The notes: a model not told the origin generated them from the letters alone. Positions 1 through 6,671 are shown, numbered from the stretch's first letter. The stretch: 12,651 nt of DNA from Collinsella sp. (GCA_019425045.1 JAHYYI010000040.1:1-12651); one strand, 5' to 3'. Program-made: numbers and translations.

Positions 1-99
1 GCTATCGAATCTGTTGTACATCATATGCGGCAAGGCTTGCCGGGCGCTGCAAAAACTGTTTTGCACGGGGTTTACCTGCATGATTGTTGCTGCGATGGC
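1..99. other. Left edge, no gene seen
   Basis: No convincing reading frame is seen here. The only structure is a short inverted repeat, TGCAAAA at 48-54 and TTTTGCA at 59-65 with a four-base loop. It lies just downstream of the stop codon of the broken membrane protein gene on the minus strand. It is too short and lacks a T-run on either side, so I do not call it a terminator. Confidence 0.4.
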
Positions 100-452
100 T
101 TAGCGATGTTGTCGAGCAGTCATCCAAGTGTACAGGCCCATGGCGGCGTAGCCGATTGCGGTATAGGCAACCCCATGGAACGCAAGGTCCTGGCTGCCCT
201 CGACCTTGAGGGGAAACAGGACCGCGGGTCCGATTCCGAGCGCCGCGGGTACCCAGAAGAGCGTCCTCGCGGAGTTTGCGGCGAGCAGGCCGAGGGCGAT
301 CGCAGTTACGGGGAGCACGAGGTAGATCAGCGCCATCATGGCGATCATACCGGCATCGGATGGGACGAAGCTCACCAGGAGGCGGGGATTGCCCAGCAGG
401 CGCCAACGATTGCGATCAATGCGATGAGGGATGCGCGTGCGGTGACGTTCAT
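100..452 (-). pseudogene. Small four-helix membrane protein, frameshifted
   Basis: I do not recognise the family. The start at 452 is chosen because it follows GAGGAGG with four bases of spacing, the same arrangement seen before the ABC ATPase and the sensor kinase in this window. From there the frame encodes MNVTARASLIALIAIVGACW, a membrane helix, and stops at 372-374 after 26 residues. One frame over, translation continues without a stop as VSFVPSDAG and then three more hydrophobic helices to the stop at 100. Restoring one base near 375 joins the halves into a 117-residue protein with four membrane segments (about residues 7-24, 40-60, 66-82 and 96-112). The gene lies 95 bp downstream of the XRE regulator and may be co-transcribed with it. 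The break could be real decay or a sequencing error; nothing suggests programmed slippage. Confidence 0.6.
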
Positions 453-470
453 GGGGCCTCCTCAATGAGA

Positions 471-511
471 ATCGCCCCCATTCTGCCACGAGGGGCGGGA
501 ATGGGGGCGAT
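471..511. repeat. 13-bp inverted repeat, possible terminator or attenuator
   Basis: The arms ATCGCCCCCATTC (471-483) and GAATGGGGGCGAT (499-511) are perfect complements around a 15-base loop. The hairpin sits between the stop of the XRE regulator and the ribosome-binding site of the small membrane protein, both on the minus strand. On that strand it is followed by TCTCATTGAGG rather than a T-run, so it may be a weak terminator or an mRNA-stabilising structure limiting expression of the downstream gene. Confidence 0.55.
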
Positions 512-547
512 CGTACCGGCGAAAGGTTATCCGGTCTGCAGGTCTAC

Positions 548-1168
548 CTAGCTCAGCATCTTGGCGAGCATGCCGATGCCAACACCCACGAGGCCGCCGG
601 CGATGGCGCCGATGATGATCTGCACGCCGTTGCGGGCGCCCTTGACCCAAGGGTTCATCTCGCGTTCGCGACGTCCCTCGAGCGTGTCGCGCTCGACCTG
701 CTCACCCCGGCTAAACGCCAACACCTCGCGGTAGGTGACGAGGTCGTGCTGCTTCTTCATACGCTCCAGATACACGAACGCCACGAGCATCACGACAAGC
801 GCCACGGCGGCGAACGCCGCGGTGGGCGCGATGTGGGCGCCCCAGCCCCATTCGAACTGGAAAGCCGCCCACGCGCTCAGCGCCAAAAACACGACCGCGC
901 TCACGACCGTGATCGTGGAGAGGGTGTTGTACTTCTTGACCGCTTCGTTCATTACCTGTGCCATGGTTTCCACATCTCCTTTGATGAGGGAGTCCACGGT
1001 CACCCCGAACACGTTGGAGAGCAAGAGTAGGCTCTGGACGTCAGGATACGTGCGGCCGCACTCCCAGTTGCTGATGGTCTGGCGCGACACGTAGATGCGC
1101 TCCGCCAGGTCGTCCTGGGACAGTCCGAGTTCCGTGCGATGCTCCTTGATGTGAGAGCCCAGCTCCAT
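548..1168 (-). CDS. XRE-family regulator with C-terminal membrane segments
   Basis: This is a 206-residue protein. Residues about 5-60 form a Cro/C1-type helix-turn-helix; LSQDDLAERIYVSRQTISNW is the typical second and third helix, followed by ECGRTYPD. The rest is unlike a soluble repressor: hydrophobic stretches at about residues 84-103, 113-134 and 183-202 look like membrane helices, with a charged linker (about 136-176) between the last two. The start at 1168 is chosen over the longer frame because AAGGAG lies seven bases upstream and the family begins about five residues before the first helix. HTH proteins with membrane tails are known in Firmicutes and Actinobacteria as membrane-tethered regulators, often controlling the gene next to them. 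Here the partner would be the broken membrane protein downstream. The ligand and target are unknown. Confidence 0.85.
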   Translation of the reverse strand: MELGSHIKEHRTELGLSQDDLAERIYVSRQTISNWECGRTYPDVQSLLLLSNVFGVTVDSLIKGDVETMAQVMNEAVKKYNTLSTITVVSAVVFLALSAWAAFQFEWGWGAHIAPTAAFAAVALVVMLVAFVYLERMKKQHDLVTYREVLAFSRGEQVERDTLEGRREREMNPWVKGARNGVQIIIGAIAGGLVGVGIGMLAKMLS

Positions 1169-1240
1169 GCGCTTGCTCCTTGCGGATCGGGGTGACCCTT
1201 GTCGAGAGTCACCATGGCATTGACGGGCAAATCGTACCAT

Positions 1241-1303
1241 CAAAGGTCTTTATACCGCGTCCCCGAGGGGTCAGATCGCGCTGCCAAAAGGCTTTATACA
1301 CGC
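1241..1303 (-). promoter_or_regulatory. Duplicated TATAAAG boxes upstream of the XRE gene
   Basis: The plus strand carries CAAAGGTCTTTATACCGC (1241-1258) and AAAAGGCTTTATACACGC (1286-1303), nearly identical direct repeats about 45 bp apart. Read on the minus strand each contains TATAAAG, a plausible -10 element for the XRE gene at 1168. No good -35 is visible at 16-18 bp from either. Between them is an imperfect inverted repeat centred on CCCCGAGGGG (1261-1270). This may be a promoter with duplicated operator half-sites for autoregulation; that is an inference. Confidence 0.3.
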
Positions 1304-1335
1304 TTCTGATCTGCAGGTTTTACAGTCCACATTGT

Positions 1336-2253
1336 TCATCGGCTTTGGTGGCTTCGGAGCTCGATGGTGAGGCGGCCGCCATCCGCCTTCGCCTCGAGGG
1401 ACATCCCCATGGCCTCGGCCAACTTCGCCGACGTCGCCAGGCCGAGCCCCGACCCCCCGCCGCGCCGTGCGGAGTCTGCCCTGTAGAACCGATCGAAGAG
1501 ATGCTCCACATCCAGCTCATCGGGACGTTCGATGGGGTTCGAGATGGAGAGGATGGTCTGTTCGGGCGCCGCCGCGATGCGGAGCTCGGGTGCGCCGCTT
1601 CCATGTCTCAGCGCGTTCGCGACGAGGTTCTCCACGATGCGCCCCAGCGCCTGCCGGTCGGCCTCTGTGATGCGCGGAGCTCCGGTCCCCGTTACGACCG
1701 GCTCCCATCCGAGCCGTTCGAAATCCGGATAGTGGCCGAGCAGGCATTGCTCGACGATTTCGCGCACGTCGATGGGCTCGGCACTGAGAACGAGGTCGGG
1801 GTCGCTCGCCTTGGTGTAGGAGAAGAGCGCGTCAAGAAGCTCGGAGGTCCGGTCGATGCGCTCGACCGCGGCGTCGATGCGCTGCCGCTTGAGCGCGGGG
1901 TCCGCCTCGTTTGCGGCGAGCTGCAGGTAGCCCTTTGCCCCGGTGAGCGGGGTCCGTATGTCGTGCGAGAGCGCGGAGAGGTCGCGTTGGAAGTCCCGCT
2001 GGGCTCTCATGCCATCTATATGCGAGCGCATGGCGCAATCAAGCTCTCGGTTGATCGCCTCGGCGAGCTCGGCGACTCCTGGGGCGCGCGAGCCGATGGT
2101 GACGCGCGCGTTGGCGGACGCGCTGCCGTCCCGACGCGCGTCGAGCAGCCGCGAGATTCGGCGGAGCTCGGGTGCATATGCCGCAGTCGTGATGAGCGCG
2201 CCCGCGAGAACGCCGATGATGAGCATGAGTACGGCGAGTGCGCCTGGGGACAC
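1336..2253 (-). CDS. Sensor histidine kinase of the antimicrobial-peptide type
   Basis: This is a 305-residue membrane histidine kinase. There is one N-terminal membrane helix (about residues 4-26) and no second one, so almost no extracellular sensing domain. The phosphoacceptor helix carries SALSHDIRTPLTGAKGY with His97. The ATP-binding domain shows an N box (VENLVANAL, Asn209 and Asn213), an F-box-like LFDRFYRAD and a G box (GGGSGLGL, 265-272). The start is GTG at 2253, preceded by AAGGAGG with four bases of spacing, the same ribosome-binding arrangement as the ABC ATPase. It is the last gene of the module and probably phosphorylates the response regulator encoded at 4502-5239. Kinases this short usually depend on a partner protein, often an ABC transporter, to detect the peptide; that role is inferred from context. 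Confidence 0.9.
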   Translation of the reverse strand: MSPGALAVLMLIIGVLAGALITTAAYAPELRRISRLLDARRDGSASANARVTIGSRAPGVAELAEAINRELDCAMRSHIDGMRAQRDFQRDLSALSHDIRTPLTGAKGYLQLAANEADPALKRQRIDAAVERIDRTSELLDALFSYTKASDPDLVLSAEPIDVREIVEQCLLGHYPDFERLGWEPVVTGTGAPRITEADRQALGRIVENLVANALRHGSGAPELRIAAAPEQTILSISNPIERPDELDVEHLFDRFYRADSARRGGGSGLGLATSAKLAEAMGMSLEAKADGGRLTIELRSHQSR

Positions 2254-2394
2254 GGTGCCTCCTTGATGTCGTGCCGCCCCCCTGACGAGCAGGTGGGCGG
2301 CGGGGAGCTTAAAGATAGGATAGTCGGGTTTCGTCGCCGTCTCGGTGCGGACTCGAGGGCGGGCCTGAGCGGCGACTCATCGAGCACCCGCGGA
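2254..2394. other. Gap between permease and kinase with a GC-rich hairpin
   Basis: No gene is supported here. GCCGCCC (2273-2279) and GGGCGGC (2295-2301) form a seven-base-pair stem with a 15-base loop, placed just before the kinase ribosome-binding site on the minus strand. There is no T-run, so it could reduce kinase expression relative to the transporter without ending transcription. A short stretch TATCCTATCTTTAAG on the minus strand is AT-rich but does not form a convincing promoter. Confidence 0.35.
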
Positions 2395-3276
2395 TCACAG
2401 GTCTCGCCTGCTTGCGGTGAGGAGAAGCGCGCCGCCGCCGATGGCGGTCCACATGAGGCCCGCCAACGCACCCCACAGCCACGTGGGGACGGCGCCGATG
2501 AGCGGCAAGGTCTGCGCTGGATCGAACATGGCTCCCGCCCCGAGCTTGAAGGCGGCGATGACCATGCTTGGCATCCAGTTCGCGATGCCGGTGAGGGCGG
2601 AGAACAGCGGCTCAAACACGGGAGCGGCCTGCACCCCCATATTGGCCGCGAACATGAGCGCGACGGGGACGACGCCCATGATCAGGATGAACGTGAGGGT
2701 GTAGGCGGGCAGCTTCTTGCGGAAGAGCAGGACGACGGAAAGCGGGATCACCGTGAGCGCCCACACGGCGAGCCAGCCTCCGAGCAGCCACAGCGCGAAC
2801 TCGGCCGTCCCGTCGAACGAGGTGAAGGAGAGGCCCAGGGGAAGGGTGAGGAGCAGCTGCATGCAGATGAGGTGGCACACGATGCCCGCGATGAGCATCA
2901 TGACCGCCCAGATGCCCGAGAACACGACCTTCTCCGTGAAATATGACAGGCGCCCGGCGAGCGATGAGACGAGCGATTTGACATAGCCGTCATTCAGATC
3001 GGCGAATATCCACTCGACCATGCCGTAGGCGCTCGCCAAGGCCACGACGGAGACGGAGCCGAACATGGACCAGCCCAAAAACACTGAGGGCGTGGCGAGG
3101 GATTCGTGTACGCTGATCGCTTCGAGTTCACCGAGTCCCTGAGAGATGGTGAGGGCGTTAAGCCCGACCTCGAGGATCGCGACGCCGAGGACGACGGAGA
3201 GATACTGCCACAGGGGTCCGCGTAACCCACGGAAGCGCGTGCAGCGATAGAGGTCCGAGCGAAGGAGATTCAACAT
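2395..3276 (-). CDS. ABC-2 type permease, lantibiotic-immunity-like
   Basis: This is a 293-residue integral membrane protein with about six hydrophobic segments (roughly 24-42, 64-90, 115-143, 160-184, 190-212 and 265-287). It is preceded by a basic, cytoplasmic N-terminus (MLNLLRSDLYRCTRFRG), as in ABC-2 permeases of the MutE/MutG or EpiE type. Its place directly after an ABC ATPase and beside a two-component pair supports export of, or immunity to, a peptide antibiotic. The start ATG at 3276 follows an AGGCAGG-type ribosome-binding site that lies inside the end of the small upstream gene. That stop is three bases before this ATG, so translation is probably coupled. Immunity systems of this kind normally have two different permeases; only one is present, so it may act as a homodimer. 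The substrate is unknown. Confidence 0.85.
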   Translation of the reverse strand: MLNLLRSDLYRCTRFRGLRGPLWQYLSVVLGVAILEVGLNALTISQGLGELEAISVHESLATPSVFLGWSMFGSVSVVALASAYGMVEWIFADLNDGYVKSLVSSLAGRLSYFTEKVVFSGIWAVMMLIAGIVCHLICMQLLLTLPLGLSFTSFDGTAEFALWLLGGWLAVWALTVIPLSVVLLFRKKLPAYTLTFILIMGVVPVALMFAANMGVQAAPVFEPLFSALTGIANWMPSMVIAAFKLGAGAMFDPAQTLPLIGAVPTWLWGALAGLMWTAIGGGALLLTASRRDL

Positions 3277-3279
3277 GGT

Positions 3280-3444
3280 TTACCTGCCTTTCCGGGCGGC
3301 GACGAGGATGTAGACGAGGAACGCGACGAGCGCGATGTCGATGAGGAGGTTGATGGCTGGTGCGAGCCGACCAAGTGTCGGCGGCCATGCGGGCATGAGC
3401 GTGGACGGCGCAAAGGCGCTCGGGAGGGGCGTTGGACTAAGCAT
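3280..3444 (-). CDS. Small single-pass membrane protein in the ABC operon
   Basis: This small gene encodes 54 residues and lies in the space otherwise left empty between ATPase and permease. Its ATG at 3444 overlaps the ATPase stop (ATGCTTAG) in another frame, and its TAA at 3280-3282 is three bases before the permease ATG. The N-terminal half is rich in Pro, Ser, Thr and Ala. Residues about 30-49 (AINLLIDIALVAFLVYILVA) are a strong membrane helix, ending in the basic tail ARKGR. By the positive-inside rule the C-terminus is cytoplasmic. The upstream GGGCGGG gives only weak ribosome binding, fitting translational coupling with the ATPase. I do not recognise a family. It may be an accessory subunit of the transporter, or alternatively a shrunken remnant of a second permease. 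The evidence is exact gene fit plus a good helix, not homology. Confidence 0.55.
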   Translation of the reverse strand: MLSPTPLPSAFAPSTLMPAWPPTLGRLAPAINLLIDIALVAFLVYILVAARKGR

Positions 3445-4396
3445 CCGGCCCGCCCATCAGCTCGACGAAGTACTCCTCGATGTCGCGTTCGACGTGACTG
3501 AGCTCGAGGATGAGCAGGCCATGCTCACTGAGGGCCCTTGCCACGTCCTCCGCGGAGGGCGCCATGGGGGCGACAGCGGCGCCCCCGAAGCTCATGGCGG
3601 CGTGGCGTACGGCTGCGCTCGCGAGAATCGACCCGTCCGGCTCCGCGCGCAGTGCCGTCCCCGGCAGCGCCTCCTCCAGTATCGCGAGCGTTCGTGCGGG
3701 GTCATTCGTCCTAATGCGGATGGAGTTGCCGCACTCCCGATGCAGGTCGTCCATGGAGAGCTCGCGCACCATGCGGCCCGACCTGATCACACCGAAACTC
3801 GTCGCCATGCGGTCGAGTTGGTCGAGGACGTGGCTTGAGATAACGATGGTCACGCCCCGTTCCCGGTTGAGACGTACAAGGGCGCCGCGCATGGCCCTCG
3901 TCGATTCGGGGTCCAGCCCGTTGAATGGCTCGTCGAGCAGGAGCAGGTCCGGTCCGCCCACGAGCGCGAGTGCGAGTCCCAGGCGCTGCTTCATGCCCAG
4001 GGAGAATTTCTTGACGCGCAGGCTTCCCGTGTCGGCAAGGCCGACAAGCTCCAGTAGTTCGCGACAGTGCGCATTGGGGCGGACGACGCCGAGGGCGAGC
4101 GCCTTGCACATGAGGTTCTCGAGTGCGGAGAACGTCGGCAGGATGCCGGGGTCCTCGATGAGTGCGCCGACGCGGGAGAACCCCTCGCGCGCTCGTCTCT
4201 GCGCTCCGAAGAGTTCTACGGAGCCCGAGGTCGGGCGCACGAGCCCCGCGATCATCTTCATCGCGGTCGACTTGCCTGCGCCGTTCTTGCCCACGAATCC
4301 GTATATTTCGCCGGCAGCGACGCACATGTCGAGGCTGTCGACGGCGCGCCTCTTGCCGTAGACGCGCGAGAGCGCATGGGTTTCGATGATGTTCAT
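3437..4396 (-). CDS. ABC transporter ATP-binding protein, lantibiotic-immunity/bacitracin type
   Basis: This is a 319-residue ATPase that would power the permease encoded downstream. Visible motifs are Walker A GKNGAGKST (36-44), the family-typical VGALIEDPG region (77-84), signature FSLGMKQRLG (131-140), Walker B LLLLDEPFNGLDP (151-163) and the switch histidine in VISSHV. The roughly 110-residue C-terminal extension is typical of the BcrA/NisF/MutF group. The start at 4396 is chosen over a longer frame because AAGGAGG precedes it by four bases and the family begins with a short strand before LSRVYGKRRAV. The gene probably has its own promoter, since about 100 bp separate it from the response regulator upstream and that gap holds candidate regulator boxes. 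Its 3' end overlaps the small membrane protein gene by eight bases. Confidence 0.93.
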   Translation of the reverse strand: MNIIETHALSRVYGKRRAVDSLDMCVAAGEIYGFVGKNGAGKSTAMKMIAGLVRPTSGSVELFGAQRRAREGFSRVGALIEDPGILPTFSALENLMCKALALGVVRPNAHCRELLELVGLADTGSLRVKKFSLGMKQRLGLALALVGGPDLLLLDEPFNGLDPESTRAMRGALVRLNRERGVTIVISSHVLDQLDRMATSFGVIRSGRMVRELSMDDLHRECGNSIRIRTNDPARTLAILEEALPGTALRAEPDGSILASAAVRHAAMSFGGAAVAPMAPSAEDVARALSEHGLLILELSHVERDIEEYFVELMGGPDA

Positions 4397-4453
4397 GGTG
4401 CCTCCTTGCAGTTCAGCATCAACTTGATTACAAGGATGCGGTCCATCTCTTGA

Positions 4454-4487
4454 TAAAGTCCGAAGCAACTCTAAAGAAAGGGTAAAG
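4454..4487 (-). promoter_or_regulatory. Candidate response-regulator binding repeats before the ABC genes
   Basis: The plus strand carries TAAAG at 4454-4458, 4472-4476 and 4483-4487. The last two are spaced 11 bp start to start, the five-six-five direct-repeat geometry usual for OmpR-family regulators. The third copy lies where a -10 region would fall. The block is in the gap between response regulator and ATPase, where an inducible promoter for the transporter genes would be expected. A related pair of GTTCAGC copies (4410-4416 and 4487-4493) is also present. No clean -35/-10 pair is seen. Confidence 0.35.
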
Positions 4488-4501
4488 TTCAGCGTGGTGG
4501 G

Positions 4502-5239
4502 TTAGCGCTCATCCTCGTCGAGCCTGAAGCCGATGCCCCAGACGGTTTTTATGTACGCGTCGGTGCCCGACGGCTTGAGCTTGGCGCGGATGTTGGATAT
4601 ATGGACCGTGACCGTGCTGTCATCGCCGGCATAGGGTTCACCCCAGGCCGCCTCAAAGAGATTCTGCTTCGAGAAGGCGCGCCTGGGCTGGCGCATCATG
4701 GCCTCGAGGAGGTTGAACTCGATGCGGGTGAGTTGAAGCGGGGAGCCCGCCACCAAGAAGGTACGTGAAGAGGGTTCGAGCATCCAGTCGCGAAAGACGA
4801 GCGTGCCGCTGGCTTTCTCGTGCGGCATTCTGCTCTCGTTCGTGCGTGGTCCGCGTTGCTTCGACCTATGCCGGAGTTGCACCTCGACGCGTGCTGCGAG
4901 CTCATCAAGGTCGAATGGCTTGGTGAGGTAGTCGTCTGCACCGAGCTTGAGCAGCTCCACCCGGTCGGCGGTCGAGGTCCTCGCCGAGATGACGATCACG
5001 GGCAGCGCGGAATCAGCCCCCCGCACGCTGTCGATGATCTGCTCGCCCGTGGCCCCGGGGAGCATGAGGTCGCATATGACGAGGTCGTAGGGGAGCAGGC
5101 CGCCATTGGGGTCGAGTCGCATGAGCGCCTCGGTCCCGGAGAACGCCTGCGTGCAGGTGTGCCCATTTCGTGAGAGCTGGGTGGAGATGATCTCGTTGAT
5201 GTCGGCGTCGTCTTCGACGACCAGGATGTTCGCGGTCAT
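4502..5239 (-). CDS. OmpR-family response regulator
   Basis: This is a 245-residue two-domain regulator. The receiver domain (about 1-118) has the acidic pair in VVEDDAD, the phosphoacceptor Asp57 in VICDLMLPG, the conserved Ser85 of VISA and Lys107 in LTKPF. A linker is followed by an OmpR/PhoB-type winged helix (about 148-240), with LTRIEFNLLEAM and ending in KTVWGIGFRLDEDER. The start at 5239 is preferred to an ATG 13 codons upstream because GAGGAG lies six bases before it and the receiver domain begins immediately. The partner is probably the kinase at 1336-2253, and the likely target is the ABC gene promoter just downstream. It is the first gene of the module, isolated from upstream transcription by the terminator at 5302-5332. 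Confidence 0.94.
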   Translation of the reverse strand: MTANILVVEDDADINEIISTQLSRNGHTCTQAFSGTEALMRLDPNGGLLPYDLVICDLMLPGATGEQIIDSVRGADSALPVIVISARTSTADRVELLKLGADDYLTKPFDLDELAARVEVQLRHRSKQRGPRTNESRMPHEKASGTLVFRDWMLEPSSRTFLVAGSPLQLTRIEFNLLEAMMRQPRRAFSKQNLFEAAWGEPYAGDDSTVTVHISNIRAKLKPSGTDAYIKTVWGIGFRLDEDER

Positions 5240-5294
5240 GTTGGTCTCCTCGTCCGCGTCTGCCTTGGGTGCGTCCATTATTGTTCAGAGACGT

Positions 5295-5332
5295 AAATAA
5301 TCCCCCTTGAAAGCGATGTGCTTTCGAGGGGG
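5295..5332 (-). terminator. Rho-independent terminator after the ribbon-helix-helix gene
   Basis: The arms CCCCCTTGAAAGC (5302-5314) and GCTTTCGAGGGGG (5320-5332) pair over 13 positions with one wobble and a five-base loop. On the minus strand the stem is followed by ATTATTTAC. This ends transcription of the gene at 5358-5552 and separates it from the response regulator. Confidence 0.8.
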
Positions 5333-5357
5333 GTGTACATCGATTGGCGGGTTGCGG

Positions 5358-5552
5358 CTACAGGCTGTCTACCTGCCCATCGGATGCATTGTGTGGTTTC
5401 TCCTTCTTTGGCAGTCTTCCCGCACGCTTGAGAGCGTCGCGTAAGATCCACTCCACCTGGCCGTTGGCGCTGCGCATCTCATCGTCCGCCCAGCGTTGGA
5501 CGGCCTCCCATATGGCGGGGTCTATGCGAAGGGGGTATTGCTTGCGTGCCAT
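5358..5552 (-). CDS. Arc/CopG-like ribbon-helix-helix protein
   Basis: This is a 64-residue protein. KQYPLRIDPAIWEAVQRWAD fits the N-terminal strand and first helix of a ribbon-helix-helix fold, and RSANGQVEWILRDALKRAGR the turn and second helix. The tail from about residue 48 is polar and probably disordered. Such proteins dimerise and bind DNA operators, or act as antitoxins or plasmid copy-control proteins. No toxin gene lies beside it, so a free-standing regulator is more likely. The start at 5552 has only a weak AAGAAAG ribosome-binding site. It lies between two strong hairpins and so appears to be a single-gene unit, unless the SPFH transcript reads through the palindrome upstream. Target unknown. 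Confidence 0.8.
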   Translation of the reverse strand: MARKQYPLRIDPAIWEAVQRWADDEMRSANGQVEWILRDALKRAGRLPKKEKPHNASDGQVDSL

Positions 5553-5610
5553 GACGTGCTTTCTTATCGAGCTGAGATGCGTGTAACTGGAACGATTCCA
5601 AGCGTATCAA

Positions 5611-5645
5611 AACCTCAGTTTAGGGACTGTCCCTAAACTGAGGTT
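5611..5645. repeat. 35-base near-perfect palindrome, REP-like or terminator
   Basis: The arms AACCTCAGTTTAGGGAC (5611-5627) and its exact complement (5629-5645) are separated by a single T. On the minus strand it begins seven bases after the SPFH stop codon and is followed by TTGATACGC, continuing a TTTT run, so it can serve as that gene's terminator. The core GGGAC-T-GTCCC and the lack of a loop are unusual for a plain terminator and resemble dispersed REP-type palindromes. Whether it recurs in the genome cannot be seen here. Confidence 0.75.
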
Positions 5646-5651
5646 GGGTGG

Positions 5652-6671
5652 TTAGTACAGAGAACCTGCGTTCAGGACCGGGTGCGCCTCGGATTCACCG
5701 CAGAGCACCACCATGAGGTTGCTGGCCATCTGCGCCTTGCGCTCGTCGTCCAGCTCGATGGTGCCACCCGCGGCCATCTCCTTAACGGCCATGTCGACCA
5801 TGGAGACGGCGCCCTCGACGATCTTCTTGCGCGCGGCGATGACGGCCTCGGCCTGCTGGCGGCGCAGCATCGCCTGGGCGATCTCGGGGGAGTAGGCGAG
5901 GTGCGTGAGGCGTGCGTCGTCGACCTCGACGCCGGCGGGCGCCAGGCGCATCGTCAGCTCGCGGCGCAGGGCCTCGGAGACCTCCTCGACGTTGGCGCGC
6001 AGGGTGATGGCGCCGGATGCGTCGGATTCGTCCTCAAGATGGTCGTAGGCGTACACGCTCGCCACATGGCGCAGCGCGGTTTCGGCCTGCATGGAGACGT
6101 AGCTCTGGTAGTCGTCCACGTCGAAGAGCGCCTTGGCGGTATCGGCGACGTGCCACACCACGACGGTTGCGATCTCGATGGGGTTGCCCATCTTGTCGTT
6201 GACCTTCAGGCGCTCGCCGTTCAGGGTGCGCACGCGGGTGGAGATGGTGGTGGGGTTGCCCTTGGCGGCCTTCTGCGCCGCGGCCTTGGCGGCCTTGGAA
6301 TCGCTCATCTCGAGCTCGATCATATCGCCGATCCCGGCCGATCCGCCCATGCTCTTGCTAAAGAACGGGTTGGCCCAGAAGAAGCCCTCGTCGCGGACGG
6401 TGCCCACGTACTTGCCGAACAGGATGCACACGCGCGCCTGGCCGGGCTGCAGCGAGAAGAATCCGTTGAGCGGGATGAACCACAGGCAAAACGCGAGGAT
6501 GCTGAGGCCGAGCCCCCATCCGTAGGCTGCGGGCGCGTCGACGCCGTCGGGTGTGCTCGCGAGCCCGATGGTGCTCCAGATAAAGAGGCCGATGATGGCG
6601 ATGAGCGCCACCGCCACGGCGACGAGCATGCCGTAGCCCGACTTGGCCTTGAGTTGCTTTTCCACGCTCAT
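5652..6671 (-). CDS. SPFH/Band-7 (stomatin-like) membrane protein
   Basis: This is a 339-residue protein. Two membrane helices (about residues 14-37 and 50-68) precede a Band-7/SPFH domain starting at NGFFSLQPGQARVCILFGKY. Typical features follow: VRDEGFFWANPF, a variable loop with an Ala/Lys-rich insert (about 122-137), IEIATVVVWHVADTAKALFDV, YVSMQAETALRHVAS, and the late segment with APAGVEVDDARLTHLAYSPE followed by the QQAEAVIAARKKIVEGAV coiled coil. SPFH proteins form large ring-like scaffolds in the membrane and often help in stress responses or protease control. The specific partner here is unknown. The start ATG at 6671 follows AAAGGA with a suitable spacer. It is transcribed alone from the promoter at 6784-6812 and ends at the palindrome at 5611-5645. 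Confidence 0.92.
   Translation of the reverse strand: MSVEKQLKAKSGYGMLVAVAVALIAIIGLFIWSTIGLASTPDGVDAPAAYGWGLGLSILAFCLWFIPLNGFFSLQPGQARVCILFGKYVGTVRDEGFFWANPFFSKSMGGSAGIGDMIELEMSDSKAAKAAAQKAAKGNPTTISTRVRTLNGERLKVNDKMGNPIEIATVVVWHVADTAKALFDVDDYQSYVSMQAETALRHVASVYAYDHLEDESDASGAITLRANVEEVSEALRRELTMRLAPAGVEVDDARLTHLAYSPEIAQAMLRRQQAEAVIAARKKIVEGAVSMVDMAVKEMAAGGTIELDDERKAQMASNLMVVLCGESEAHPVLNAGSLY

Noticed and set aside
2324..2395. 23-codon frame between permease and kinase on the minus strand
   Set aside because: It has no ribosome-binding site, no membrane helix and no recognisable pattern; length alone is not evidence.
1180..2946. 588-codon open frame on the plus strand
   Set aside because: It is antisense to the kinase and permease genes, which show clear motifs. 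The product is Arg/Gly/Glu-rich with no recognisable domain, as expected from GC-rich antisense frames.
5358..5552. Toxin-antitoxin pair around the ribbon-helix-helix protein
   Set aside because: No small toxin-like frame adjoins it on the same strand; it is flanked by hairpins, the SPFH gene and a response regulator.
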